NCBI GenBank assembly: GCA_031835245.1 | Contig: JAVKOQ010000004.1 | Coordinates: 496,001 to 560,000, forward strand | Source of the DNA: Balamuthia mandrillaris | Taxonomy: Eukaryota; Discosea; Longamoebia; Balamuthiidae | Length of the DNA stretch: 64,000 nt | Direction: 5' to 3' | Part shown: positions 33,374 to 43,544 of the stretch, piece after piece | How the letters are laid out: every line of letters begins with the position of its first letter | How positions within the stretch are numbered: the first letter of the stretch is position 1 | Notes under the pieces: model-generated | The model's database searches: none | Told to the model about the DNA's origin: nothing | Seen by the model: only the letters and a program-made list of their open reading frames with translations | Translations under genes and position numbers: made by a program

Positions 33374-34227
33374 ATGAAAGCTCAAGTAACAAGAGTCATT
33401 GCAGGATTTTATGATTTGTGAATTCCTCGAAGTAATGAATTTTTTTATTTACAAAAATGTAATGGAAATCTTCGTAAAGATAAAAATTCTCCATTAGTTG
33501 GTGATTATGTTGATTTTGAAAAAGAAGGTTTTATTTATAATATTTATCCACGAAAAAATTTTTTTACTAGACCAAAAGTAGCAAATATTGACAAAGCAAT
33601 AGTTTGTATGTCAATTGAGGAACCAACATTTTCATCCAAACTTTTAGATAAGTTTTTACTCATCATTGAGCAAAAACAAATTGAACCAATTATTATCATT
33701 ACAAAAAAAGACTTAAACAGTAATTACAAAAAAATTTTTCAAGACTATATCCAAATGAATTATTCTATTTTTTTGTTGATAATAATAACTTTGTTTTAGA
33801 AGAAAAATTGTTAAAAATGCTTCAAAATCAACTAATTTTTATTATGGGACAATCAGGAGTTGGAAAAACTAGTTTTATTAATAATTTAACTAATAGCAAT
33901 TTCCAAACACAAGAAATTTCTAAGAGTTTAAATTGTGGAAAACACACCACCAGAGTTGTTCAAATTGTTTTTTCAAACAAAATTAAAATCATTGACACTC
34001 CTGGTTTTTCTTCATTTGATATTGAAATAGCAAAAAACGATTTACCAAAAGCATTTGCTAATTTTAGATATTTATCTCAATTTTGTAAGTTTAGTTCTTG
34101 TTTCCATCATCTTGAGCGTGAAGAAGATTGCAAAGTAAAACAAGAATTAAAGAACAACAACATCCCACAGTCTCGTTATGACAACTACATTTATTTTTTA
34201 AAAAATTATGAAAACAAAAATTATTAG
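33374..34227 (+). pseudogene. rsgA: Ribosome small-subunit GTPase RsgA, frameshifted
   Basis: RsgA helps mature the 30S subunit. The N-terminal OB domain (MKAQVTRVIAGFYDLW...) is open from 33374 to a T7 run (33768-33774), where the frame breaks. In the next frame the circularly permuted GTPase part follows: GQSGVGKTSFINNL, DTPGFSSF, and the zinc site CKFSSCFHHLEREEDC. Eight T instead of seven would join both parts (about 284 residues). It overlaps rpe by 20 bp. The break falls inside the GTPase region, so neither piece should work alone. Confidence 0.88.
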
Positions 34228-34864
34228 TCCATCTTTATTAAATGTTTCAAAAAATCAAAGAATTAAGGTAAGTAAAACTCTTTTTAATCTAGGAATTGAA
34301 TGAATTCACTATGATTATATGGATGTAAAATTTGTACCTAATAAAGCAATTGAAATTTTTGAAATAAAAAAAATAGTTAATAAATTTTCAAATTATATTA
34401 GTGATATTCACATTATGGCATATAATCCTGAAAAAATTATTGATCAAATTATAAATGTTGTCACATATGCAACTTTTCACTATGAAGTTTTTGAAAATGC
34501 TTCAAATATAAAGGATTTTATAGCAAAATATAGTTCAAAAATTAAACTTGGAATAGCAATAAATCCTGATACTTCTGAAGAAGTTTTACTTCCCTTTTTA
34601 GATAAAATTGATCTTGTTTTAGTTATGTCTGTAGTTCCTGGAAAAGGTGGACAATTATTTATAGAAAATAGCTATAAAAAAATAGCTAATTTAGCTAAGA
34701 TAAGAAAAGAAAAAAAATATAAATTTTTAATTCAAGTTGATGGCGGAATAAAGGATTTTAATGCAAAAAAAGTCTTTGATTCTGGAGCAGATGTTATAGT
34801 TTCAGGAACATATTTAGCAGTAAAACCATCAAAACAAAAAATATTAAAGCTATTAGCTAATTAA
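34208..34864 (+). CDS. rpe: Ribulose-phosphate 3-epimerase
   Basis: 218 residues. It interconverts ribulose 5-phosphate and xylulose 5-phosphate. A TIM-barrel with active-site blocks ISPSLLN, HYDYMDVKFVPN (usually HxDxMDGxFVPN; Lys replaces Gly), DIHIMAYNP, MSVVPGKGGQ (usually VNPGFGGQ), QVDGGIKDFNA and GADVIVSGTYL. Metal ligands His and Asp are kept. The start at 34208 lies within the end of rsgA. Last gene of the recO-rpe run. Confidence 0.92.
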
Positions 34865-34955
34865 AATTATTTAGATAAATTTTATTTTATAGTATAATTT
34901 TATTACTTTTTATTTTTAACAATATTTTTAATAATTATATTTTTAAGGAGATTTC

Positions 34956-35228
34956 ATGGCAAATATAAAATCCAAAATCAAAGCAATTGCTTCAAATGAA
35001 AAAGCAAGAGTTAGAAATAATGCAATCAAGTCAAGAGTTAGAACAGCTATCAAAAAAGCAAAAGCGGCAGCAATGCACAATCAAGATAATGTTGCTGCTT
35101 TAGTAGCAAAAGCACACAAAGAAATTAACAAAGCAGTTACAAAAGGTGTATTTCACAGAAACAATGCTGCTAGAAAAACTTCAAGACTTGATTTATTTGT
35201 TCAAAAACATCAATCATTAAATGCTTAA
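34956..35228 (+). CDS. rpsT: 30S ribosomal protein S20
   Basis: 90 residues, very basic and helical, starting MANIKSKIKAIASNEKARVRN, with KGVFHRNNAARKTSRL near the end, the typical S20 pattern. AAGGAG lies 8 bases before the ATG. Monocistronic, with its own terminator. Confidence 0.95.
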   Translation: MANIKSKIKAIASNEKARVRNNAIKSRVRTAIKKAKAAAMHNQDNVAALVAKAHKEINKAVTKGVFHRNNAARKTSRLDLFVQKHQSLNA

Positions 35229-35253
35229 AAATATAATTAATATTTTAGATAAT

Positions 35254-35285
35254 AAAAAATCCACTTGATAAAAAGTGGTTTTTTT
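35254..35285. terminator. Bidirectional terminator between rpsT and tsaD
   Basis: CCACTT (35261-35266) pairs with AAGTGG (35273-35278), flanked by A and T runs on both sides, so it can serve both convergent genes. It overlaps the tsaD stop codon. Confidence 0.8.
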
Positions 35286-36264
35286 ATTTATTTTTTAAGA
35301 TATTAATCCCTGCATATGCAATCATTGCAGCATTATCTGTGCAATATTTAAATTGTGGAATTTTAGTTATATAACCTTCATTTTTATAGCTCAATATTAA
35401 ATTTCTCAACTCAGAATTTGCAGCTACACCACCTACTAAAGTAATTGTTTTTATATCAGGAAAATCTTTTAAAACCAAATTGATTTTTGATTTTAAATAA
35501 CGAATAATGCTTTTTTGAAAATCAACACTAATTTGAATTTTATCAACAACTTTGTGTTGTTTTTCTAAGTTATTAATGCGATTTATGACTTGGGTTTTAA
35601 TTCCACTAAAAGAGAGATTATAAACATTTTCAGTAACAGGAATGCTAAAATATTTTTCGACTTTGAGATTAGGATTTTCTTTATTTAGTTTATCAATAAT
35701 AGGGCCGCCAGGAAATCCTAATTTTAATCTACGAGCAATTTTATCATAAATCTCACCTAAAGCATCATCTTGAGTTTTACCTATAATTTCAATATCTTTT
35801 TCATTTTTAGCATAAAAAAACTGACTATGACCACCTGAAACTAATAAAGCTAAAGTTGGAAATTTAATATCTAATTTATCCTCATTGTCATCTTCAATAA
35901 AGGCGGATCAATAATGCCCCATCAAATGATTCACAGCAATTATTGGTTTGTTAATAACTAATGAAATTGCTTTAGCAAATAAAAAACCCAATTGTAAACT
36001 TCCAAGTAAACCAGGCTCTTTTGTGTAACAAATGTAGTCTATTTTATTGATATCAAAGACTTTATTTAATTGATCTAAAATAATAGCTAAATTTTTGCTA
36101 TGTTCTCTTGAAGCTAACTCAGGGATTGTTCCACCATATTTTTGATGAATATTAATTTGACTAATGCTAAACATATGCAAAACTTTATGGCCTTTTAATA
36201 CAGCAACAGATGCATCATCATGTGAGGTTTCAATAGCTAAAAAATATTTATCTTTAATTTGCAT
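35284..36264 (-). CDS. tsaD: tRNA threonylcarbamoyladenosine synthase subunit TsaD
   Basis: 326 residues. With TsaB and TsaE it forms t6A37 on ANN-reading tRNAs. The start reads FLAIETSHDDASVAVL (ATPase fold phosphate loop), followed by the metal site HLMGHYW (HxxxH), LLVSGGHSQF, GEIYDKIARRLKLGFPGGP and the C-terminal VGGVAANSELR. One TGA Trp. Start at 36264 is fixed by alignment to the family N-terminus. It is divergent from the tRNA-Ser gene. Confidence 0.95.
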
Positions 36265-36299
36265 AATTATTCCTGAAAGTTTTTATTTTAACAAAATTA

Positions 36300-36308
36300 T
36301 GGTAAAAT
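36300..36308 (+). promoter_or_regulatory. Extended -10 promoter of tRNA-Ser (GCT)
   Basis: TGGTAAAAT lies 12 bases before the tRNA. It is an extended -10 form similar to the one before tRNA-fMet. Confidence 0.5.
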
Positions 36309-36320
36309 ATTACTCGGTAT

Positions 36321-36411
36321 GGGTCAGTACTCAAGAGGCTGAAGAGGACGCACTGCTAACGCGTTAGGGGTGTGAAAACCCGCGCAGGTTCAAATCCTGT
36401 CTGACCCGCCA
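36321..36411 (+). tRNA. tRNA-Ser (GCT)
   Basis: 91 bases, class II with long variable arm; anticodon loop CTGCTAA; acceptor GGGTCAG/CTGACCC; CCA encoded. It decodes AGY Ser codons. Confidence 0.95.
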
Positions 36412-36428
36412 TTTTTTTATTGCTTTTT

Positions 36429-39323
36429 TTAAGATAGAAAAATGGCTAACAAAATAGCAATAATAACAATTGCATAAATTGAATACGCTACTTTATAATA
36501 AATAAAATGAGTTCGAGTTTGTTTTTTGTTTAAGTTAGAATCTAAAGTCATTGCATAACTTATACTTCTAAATTTATCAAGACGTTTTTCTCCAAATCAA
36601 ACAATCAGTAAAAATAAACTTGATGCCACGTAAGGAACTAATCAAGTAAAAATCCTACTTGAAAAATTAAATACTTTTAAATAATAATCACCTTCATTTG
36701 CGATTAGTGGATTTGCATTAGTAACTGGGAAATAATTTTTAAAAACTATTAAAGAAATCAAATCAATTGAACCAAGTCCGCTTGGTGTTGGATTTAAATT
36801 ATTTGAAATTGTTAAAATATTAGAACCAGCTAAAAATTTAATATAATCTACAAAAGAAGTGGATTCTGGAAATTCACTTGCATAATTACTTAACTCATGT
36901 GCTGTGTATGTTGTTTGTAATAAAATAAAAAAACTCATATTAATTAAGCTAAAAATAATAGCTTTGTAAATAAAAGTTTCCAAAAAGAACTTAAAATCCT
37001 TAATAACAAATTGGAAATTCTTTTTAAATAACTGTGCTTCTGCTTGGAAAAAGAAGTCCAATCTGTTCTTGTCTTGTAAGATTTTCAAAGGATTAAAGGA
37101 AATTAATCAAATACCTAACTTAATGCATTTTAGCTGTAATTTTGTCCAAATGGATAAAACTAAAATAACTAATGTCAAAAACAAATTAATAAACATAGTA
37201 AATATTAATCAAACCAAAAGAATGATTTTATTAACGCTATCAAAAACAAGTAAGTTATCTCTATAAAAATATAAAGCTAATGGAAACATTATTAATGAAT
37301 ATATTAAGAGATAAATTTGATGTAAAAATGCAGAGTAAGTAAAAGCTGATAATAATTTACGTAATTTATAACCTTTTTTTTGCAAATATCAATATTGAAC
37401 AATTTCTCCACCGAAGTAAAAAGGAGTTGAATAAGCAGTAAAAATCCCTAAAAATAAAGCTAAAGTAATGTGTCTAAACTTCATTGGTACATCTATTTTT
37501 TTCATCACCCGATACATCAAAAAACCACTTCCTAATGCATAAAATACAAAATATAAAATAATGTAAATAAAAAATAAACGTTTTTTTGTATTAGCTAAAA
37601 ACACATCATAAAATCCGTTTAATAATGTTGCAAAAGATTCTTCAGCATTTTGATTAGTTAGTTTGTAGACTTGATAGAACAAAAAAATTAAAATTAAAAT
37701 AATTATTGAAGCTAAAATAAAGACTTTTATAGCAGTTTTTTTCTTTTGTTTTCTTTGTAATTGTTGCTTTGCTTGATTCTTTAGTTCTTTTTTAATTTGA
37801 TTTTCAATAATAATTGCTTCTTGATAACTTTGTTGATTTAAATCAGAAATTACAAGAGTTTTGAGTTGTTGTTTTATTTTGTCGTAAATAAGAAAAACAA
37901 AAACATTTTTTTCTAAAAATACTTTGATTTTTTCAAATCTTGAATACTGATTTGCTTCAATAATTTGAAAATTTTTAATATTTAGTGAAGCAAAAGTTTT
38001 GTCTTTTTGAATATTTTGATAAAAGTTTTGAAAATAATTGTAAGTTAAATTTATTTTAAATTCATATCTTGATTCAAAGTTTAATTTTTGCTTTAATTCT
38101 TGAATGTAGCTAAAAAAGTTTGTGTTTTTTTGTTTTACTACTTCTAACATTTTTACATAAAAGAACATTTGTGAAGTTAAATCAAAGTTAGAAAAATTAG
38201 CTTTTGGAAAATAGAAAACTTGATGCTGATTTATTAAAAATACTTCATTTTCCCTGTTTTTTTCGATTAAATAATCTTCAATGTTTTCTTCTGAGTAAAA
38301 AATAATTTGTTGTTGAAAAAAACTCTTTAAAAATTTTTTTATAAACTCAGGAGTTTGAGTATAAACAAGAAATTTAACCTGTTTATTATCTAAATATTTT
38401 TGGTTTAAAAATTCAAGAAAAATTAATTGTAATTCAGCTTTTGATAGGTATTCAAAAAATAGTTTATTTTTATATAAAATATCTATATTTTTGTTTTTTA
38501 GTCAAAAAATTACATCGGTGTCTTTAGTTGCATTTCTAGCAATTTTTTTTCAAATAATTCCTTGATTTAATTTATTAAGAAAAAGTTTTTTATTGTAATT
38601 GAATTTAATTTCACTCAACGGTAAAAAATGATTTTTATTAATATAAAAAATTGTTTGGCGTGTGTCTTGATTTAAATCATTAAAAAAGGAATATTTATGT
38701 TTTAATTCCTTTAAATGCAAAAGATAAAAATCAGCTTTTTGTTCTATGTTTTGCTTTAGTTTTAAAGGATCAATTTGTTTAATTTGTTGATCTAAATTAG
38801 ATGTTGTTCATCTCGAATCAATTTCTTGTTTTTCTAAGCTTATATTATTAAATTGATCAATTTGGTTTTGATCTAGAACATTTCAATTTTTTTTAAAAAT
38901 ATTTATTTGAAAAAAGCTATTTTTTTTATCTTCGAAAGAATTAAGATAAATAAAAAAATCAAAACCTTGTTTAGTTAATTCGTTTTTTGTTTGTCCTCAA
39001 GAAAAGTTAGGATTTTTTTCAAATAAAATTAAATCTATATCAGTTTGAGTAGATAAAACAAAATAAATAATTTTGTAAAAGTTAGTATTTATTTGTTTAT
39101 TTTCTAGGTTTAAAATTACTTTTGGTCTTTGATTTGACAATAACAAAAAATGCTTTAATTTTAAAGCAAAATTAAATACATTTTCGATGTTAAATTGATA
39201 TTTTAACTCACCTACAGAAGCTATTATTTGTGATTTATATAGTTTTAATGGTTCAAAATCTTTAGTTTTTATTTGTGAGTTATTTTTAAAAATATCTTTA
39301 CTTCAAATACTTACACTATTCAT
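36429..39323 (-). CDS. Fusion: phosphohexomutase-like domain plus MprF/YbhN-type membrane domain
   Basis: 964 residues, single frame with TGA Trp. About 530 N-terminal residues are soluble. Their layout follows phosphomannomutase/phosphoglucomutase: a domain-I-like block, then FFIYLNSFEDKKNSFFQINIF where the catalytic Ser loop (TASHNP) should be, and a domain-III-like block FDLTSQMFFYVKMLEVVKQKNTNFFSY... . The catalytic Ser-His and the metal-binding DxDxD were not found, so it looks like a dead enzyme fold. From about residue 532 there are about eight hydrophobic helices with YALGSGFL, STPFYFGGEIVQYW and NPTPSGLGSID, typical of the lysylphosphatidylglycerol synthase/flippase membrane domain. 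The domain call for the N-terminus is inference. Lipid flipping or glycolipid export is possible. Confidence 0.7.
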
Positions 39324-39333
39324 AAAAAAATTT

Positions 39334-39945
39334 TTATTCATCAAATGAATCAAGTTCTCTTTGTGAACTATATAAATCAAATGCCTCAGCTTCTTTTTGT
39401 ATTACTTCATCTGTGTTATTATCAGCTACATAATAATCAAATTCTTTAAATTTAGGCAAATCTTTTAATGATCTTAATTTGAAATAGTCAAAAAATTTGT
39501 TTGTAACTCCATATAAAATTGGATTACCAACTGTTGGTGCATTTCCTAACTCTTCAACAATTCCTTTAGCTAATAAAGAACCAACAATTGAATCAGAAAT
39601 TTTTCCTCCTCTAATTTGGTTAATCATTGAACGAGTAACAGGTTGTTTATAAGCAATTATCGCAGCTACTTCAATTGCTGAATTTGTTAGCTTATATTTT
39701 CTTTCATTGCTTACAAAATCAATTAAAAATGGTTTAACGTCTTTTGCAGTTACAAATTTAAAAACATCATTGAACTCAACAATTGTAATTCCTCTGTTTT
39801 CTCTGTTGAATTTAATCATATAGTCTTTTAAAAGCTTTCTTGCTTCATTTATTTTTTCAAGTTTTAAAGATTGTTGTAATTGTTCTGAAGTAAGTCCTTG
39901 TTCACCTTGGACATATAATAAAGCTTCAATAACTCTATATTTCAT
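39334..39945 (-). CDS. scpB: Segregation and condensation protein B
   Basis: 203 residues from the ATG at 39945. An ATG 36 bases upstream is in frame, but the strong AAGGAGGAG site (39949-39957) points to this one. ScpB is the winged-helix (kleisin-interacting) partner of SMC-ScpA condensin. It shows MKYRVIEALLYVQGE at the start and LTNSAIEVAAIIAYKQPVTRSMINQIRG in the second winged helix. The coding region overlaps the end of scpA by 11 bp. The C-terminus is acidic. Confidence 0.93.
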   Translation of the reverse strand: MKYRVIEALLYVQGEQGLTSEQLQQSLKLEKINEARKLLKDYMIKFNRENRGITIVEFNDVFKFVTAKDVKPFLIDFVSNERKYKLTNSAIEVAAIIAYKQPVTRSMINQIRGGKISDSIVGSLLAKGIVEELGNAPTVGNPILYGVTNKFFDYFKLRSLKDLPKFKEFDYYVADNNTDEVIQKEAEAFDLYSSQRELDSFDE

Positions 39946-40684
39946 TTTCTTCTCCTCCTTTATAAATTTTAATATCACCAAATTGTTTATCTTGTTTTAA
40001 ATGAAGAATGTGTTTTTTTGCCATTTCTAATACAGAAATTAAGGTAATTGAAAAATGTTTTAATGTTGGAAGCGCAAACACTTGTTCAAAATCCAGCATA
40101 TCATGTTCTTTTAAAAGCTTTAAAACATAATTACTTTGTTGTTCAGGATTTACTTGTATATTATCAGTTTTTATTTGAATTTTTTCTTTAGCTGTGTTTC
40201 TTTCAAACATCATTCTCAAAATTTCAATTAGCTTCATTTGTGAAGACTTTCCATCTAATTTACTATTATCTTTTTTTCTTTTAAAATCAGAATAACTACT
40301 TGCTGGTTTTTCATAGTAATTATTTCTGTGATCTAGTTGTTCACGAAGCATTTGCGCAATTGCTTTAATCTGTTGATATTCATATAGCATTGCTAATATT
40401 TTGTTTTTATCAATTTCTAATTCTTCATCAACTTCTTCTGTTTTATCAATTAACAATGCTCTTGCTTTGATGTAAATTAGTGTAGCAGCTATAACTAAAT
40501 ATTCTGAAGCAAGTTTGATGTTTTTGTCTTTTAAATGATCAATGATTTTAATATATTGATCAGCTAGTTCAACAACATCTACATCTTTGATTTCAATTTT
40601 TTTACTTCTTACTAAATCTAGCAATAAATCTAATGGACCATCATAGTTTTTAATTTGAATATTTAAATTTTGATTTAAAAACAT
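39935..40684 (-). CDS. scpA: Segregation and condensation protein A
   Basis: 249 residues. ScpA is the kleisin that bridges SMC heads. The N-terminal signature YDGPLDLLLDLVRSKKIEIKDVDVVELADQYI is intact and followed by LASEYLVIAATLIYIKARALL. The C-terminal winged helix is weakly conserved but of fitting length. It is in a row plsC-scpA-scpB on the minus strand with junctions of 1 to 11 bases, so co-transcribed from the acpS end. Confidence 0.94.
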   Translation of the reverse strand: MFLNQNLNIQIKNYDGPLDLLLDLVRSKKIEIKDVDVVELADQYIKIIDHLKDKNIKLASEYLVIAATLIYIKARALLIDKTEEVDEELEIDKNKILAMLYEYQQIKAIAQMLREQLDHRNNYYEKPASSYSDFKRKKDNSKLDGKSSQMKLIEILRMMFERNTAKEKIQIKTDNIQVNPEQQSNYVLKLLKEHDMLDFEQVFALPTLKHFSITLISVLEMAKKHILHLKQDKQFGDIKIYKGGEENEI

Positions 40685-40685
40685 T

Positions 40686-41459
40686 TTATTTACCTTTTTT
40701 TAGTTCTTTTTCAGCTGTGTGTTTGACATAGTTTTGTTCAATTATATTTTTGGCTTTTAGAGCAAGTGCTTCTGCAGGTTGAGATGCTACAAAAGGAGCT
40801 TTAATTGGTTTGTGAATAATAACTTCAACAACTAATTTTTCTTTTCTATTGCTATCAAAAACTCTTCCTGAATTATTTATTGTTATTGGAATTATAGGTA
40901 AAAATTGTTTTTTAGCAATTTTAAACGCACCGATTTTAAAATTTTGAATATGTCCATCCTCAGTTCTTGTTCCTTCTGGAAAGACAACACCATAAGTTTT
41001 TTTATCTCTAACAAATTTTCCAAAATCAACTAATGTAGTAAATGATTCTTTAATTTTTTTTCTATCAATAAAGAAAGTATCTATTAATTGAAGAATTCAT
41101 TTAGTAACCTTTTTGTTTTCTAATTCTTTTTTTGCTAAAAAAGTTAATACATTTTCTTTATCTTGTTCATCTTTATTTTGTTTTTCTAAAGCAGAATAAA
41201 TAATTAACGAATCAGCATTAGAAGCATGGTTGGCCACAACCATTGCTGGGGTTTTTTGTAGATTTTCATAACCTTTTATTTCAACTTTTACATTATAAAG
41301 TTTTAGTAGTGATTTTGTATATTTTAATACTAAACTAGATCTAAAGTGTGGCGAAAGTTCCTTCTTTTTCTTTATGTGTTTTTTTGAAAGTGATCTAATT
41401 TTGTTGATTCTATAAGCTCATAATCAGCTTCATAATACAAGTTTTAGTTTAATTATCAT
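40686..41459 (-). CDS. plsC: 1-acyl-sn-glycerol-3-phosphate acyltransferase
   Basis: 257 residues. PlsC adds the second acyl chain to make phosphatidic acid. The catalytic NHASNAD (NHxxxxD, about residues 76-82) and VFPEGTRTEDG (acyl-glycerol phosphate binding) are clear, with a membrane-associated basic N-terminus. Several TGA Trp. The start at 41459 lies one base past the acpS stop codon. The stop lies one base before the scpA ATG. Confidence 0.93.
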
Positions 41460-41460
41460 A

Positions 41461-41781
41461 TTATTCCTTGATCTTCATAACAACTGCTACAACAATGTTT
41501 TCTTCATTGGAAGTAGAAATAAAAAATTGTTTTTCAAAATGTTCTATGAAGTATTTTCTATCATTATATTTTAAATTAATTTTATTAAAATAAAAAAAAG
41601 AATTATCACATTTAAACAAGGCCTCTTTAATTGCTCATCTAGTTGCTAAAAATCTTAATTTATCTTCTTCAAAATCAAGTAAAGAATATTCTAAAATTTC
41701 TTCGTTGTGAAGAATTTTTTTTAAAAAAGTTTGAGATTTATTTCTAAATCTTTGAATATTTGCAATATCAATTCCTATCAT
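41461..41781 (-). CDS. acpS: Holo-[acyl-carrier-protein] synthase
   Basis: 106 residues. It attaches 4'-phosphopantetheine from CoA to acyl carrier protein. The N-terminal Mg-binding block MIGIDIANIQRF and the second conserved block FLATRWAIKEALFK (family F-A-x-R-x-A-x-K-E-A) are present. One TGA Trp. First gene of the acpS-plsC-scpA-scpB run, with a divergent gap to recU. Confidence 0.92.
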
Positions 41782-41861
41782 AAATTAACTTTCTCTTGAT
41801 TTTTTCTTAAATTTTTCCCTTTTTTGAGAAAAAACTTTAAAAAATTATAAATGTTAATTGT

Positions 41862-42350
41862 ATGATAATGAAAAACAAAGGGATGATTTTAGAAAAAATT
41901 CTTAATCTAACAATAGATTTTTACTGAAAAAATAACATTGCTATTTGTCATAAGAAAAATTTAGATATTCAATTTAAAAAAGTAAATGATGATTTGCAAT
42001 TAGAAAAAAGTTATATTTCTAGAAAAAGCACAGTCGACTATTATGGAATTTACAAAGGAATTTTTTTGGCTTTTGAAGCAAAAAGCACAAATGAAAATAA
42101 ACTAAGTTTAAACATCATTCCAAAACATCAAATAAATTATCTTAAGAAAATAAAACAACACTTTGGTTGTGCTTTTTTTGTTATTTTATTTAAAACAGAA
42201 GAGCGTTTTTTCTTGATAAGTATTGATAAAATTGATTTTGCAAAACAAAAATCTTTAACAATTGAATATTTAACCAAAAACGGTTTTGAGCTAATGCTTA
42301 CATATCCTGGAATTATTGATTTTGTTGAATTTATTGATAAAATGCTTTAA
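41862..42350 (+). CDS. recU: Holliday junction resolvase RecU
   Basis: 162 residues (a second ATG 6 bases downstream is also possible). RecU cuts four-way junctions. The N-terminal NKGMILEKILNLTIDFYW matches the family start. The catalytic PD-(D/E)xK core is visible as STVDYYGIYKGIFLAFEAKST (Asp, Glu and Lys), and a Gln-rich helix follows (KHQINYLKKIKQHFG). One TGA Trp. It stands alone, divergent from acpS. Confidence 0.9.
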
Positions 42351-42447
42351 ATTTCTTTAATTTATTACGCTTTTGTAGTAAAATTTGTAAACTATTACTT
42401 AAGAATATATGTCAAAACAAAAGATTTTGATAAATTATAACAAAAAT

Positions 42448-42512
42448 AAGCATTAAAATGGATTCGGTTGGGTGTGCAAAATTGTGCTAGCCGTTAGAAA
42501 TTTTAAGAAGTA
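42448..42512 (+). promoter_or_regulatory. Structured leader of rpsB-tsf
   Basis: In the 186-base leader, GGTTGGGTGTGCAAAATTGTGCTAGCCG can fold with CGGTT pairing AGCCG and a TGCA/TGCG-like inner loop. S2 operons are often autoregulated through their leader. Binding by S2 here is inferred. The element has higher G and C than its surroundings, which supports conservation. Confidence 0.45.
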
Positions 42513-42536
42513 AAACAAACTAAAGGAACATAAACA

Positions 42537-43376
42537 ATGACATTAAAATCAGAAAATTCAAAAATGGAAAAAGAAAATAAAACAAAATCAACAGAATCAA
42601 ATGTTTCAAATGAAAACACTAAAGAAAATTCACAACAAACAGAATTAACTCCTATTGTTTCTAAGCAAAAACTTTTAGAAGCTGGAACATATTTTGGACA
42701 CAAAGCTTCACAATGACATCCAAAAATGCAACCTTACATTTTAAAAAGACCAAAAAATGGAACTCACATTTTAGATGTTGTTAAAACTCAAAAAACACTT
42801 GAAATTGCTTATCAATTAATTAATAAATTGGCTTTAAAAGGTGCTTCATTTATCTTTGTAGGTACTAAAAAACAAGCAAGAAAAGTAGTTGAAGCTCAAG
42901 CTGAAAGAACAAATTCAATCTATGTTTCAGAAAGATGATTAGGTGGAACTTTAACAAACAAAAAAACAATTTTATCTAGACTAAAACAAATGCAAGAATT
43001 AGAAGAACATGCTGAAAATAACTTCAGTAATTACACCAAAAAAGAAGGTGTATTGATGTCTAAAAAGCTTGCTAAGTTACAAAAAAACCTAAATGGTATT
43101 AGAGGATTAAAATTCATAAATAATGATAAATTAATTATGTTAGTAGCAGATCCAAATAAAGATATTATTGCTATTAAAGAAGCTAAAAAAGCAAAAGTAA
43201 AAGTAATAGGAATTATGGACTCTAACACCGATCCTGCTTTATTAGATTTTGGAATTCCAGCAAATGATGATTCTGTAAAATCAATTACATTAATTTTTAC
43301 AGTTTTAGCAGATGCTATTGCTACAGCTAAAGGCGGAAAAGCTTTATTTGCTTACCAACCAAAACAGAAAATATAG
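42537..43376 (+). CDS. rpsB: 30S ribosomal protein S2, C-terminal extension frameshifted
   Basis: 279 residues in the frame as given. A Lys/Asn/Thr/Glu-rich N-terminal extension (about 45 residues) precedes the S2 core: [56 protein letters not shown], and the end block DANDD...[11 protein letters not shown]. After QPK an A4 run (43361-43364) changes frame and stops at 43376. In the neighbouring frame 54 more sensible codons run to a stop at 43543, one base before tsf, so the original protein was probably longer. The conserved core is whole. Confidence 0.9.
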
Positions 43377-43544
43377 TTCTTCCAGAAGATCCTGATAAAG
43401 AACACAAAGCATTAAATAAATTTAGAAAAGTAAGTGCAGAAGTTCAAAATCAAGTACATCACAAAAGTTTTGTGGCTAAAGCAAAACCAGAAGTAACTTC
43501 TCAACAAAAAGAAGAAAATAAACACCAAAAACAAGGAGAATAAA

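Noticed and set aside
36164-36367. Plus-strand ORF running into tRNA-Ser
   Set aside because: Covers the tsaD start region antisense and the tRNA itself; no coding support.
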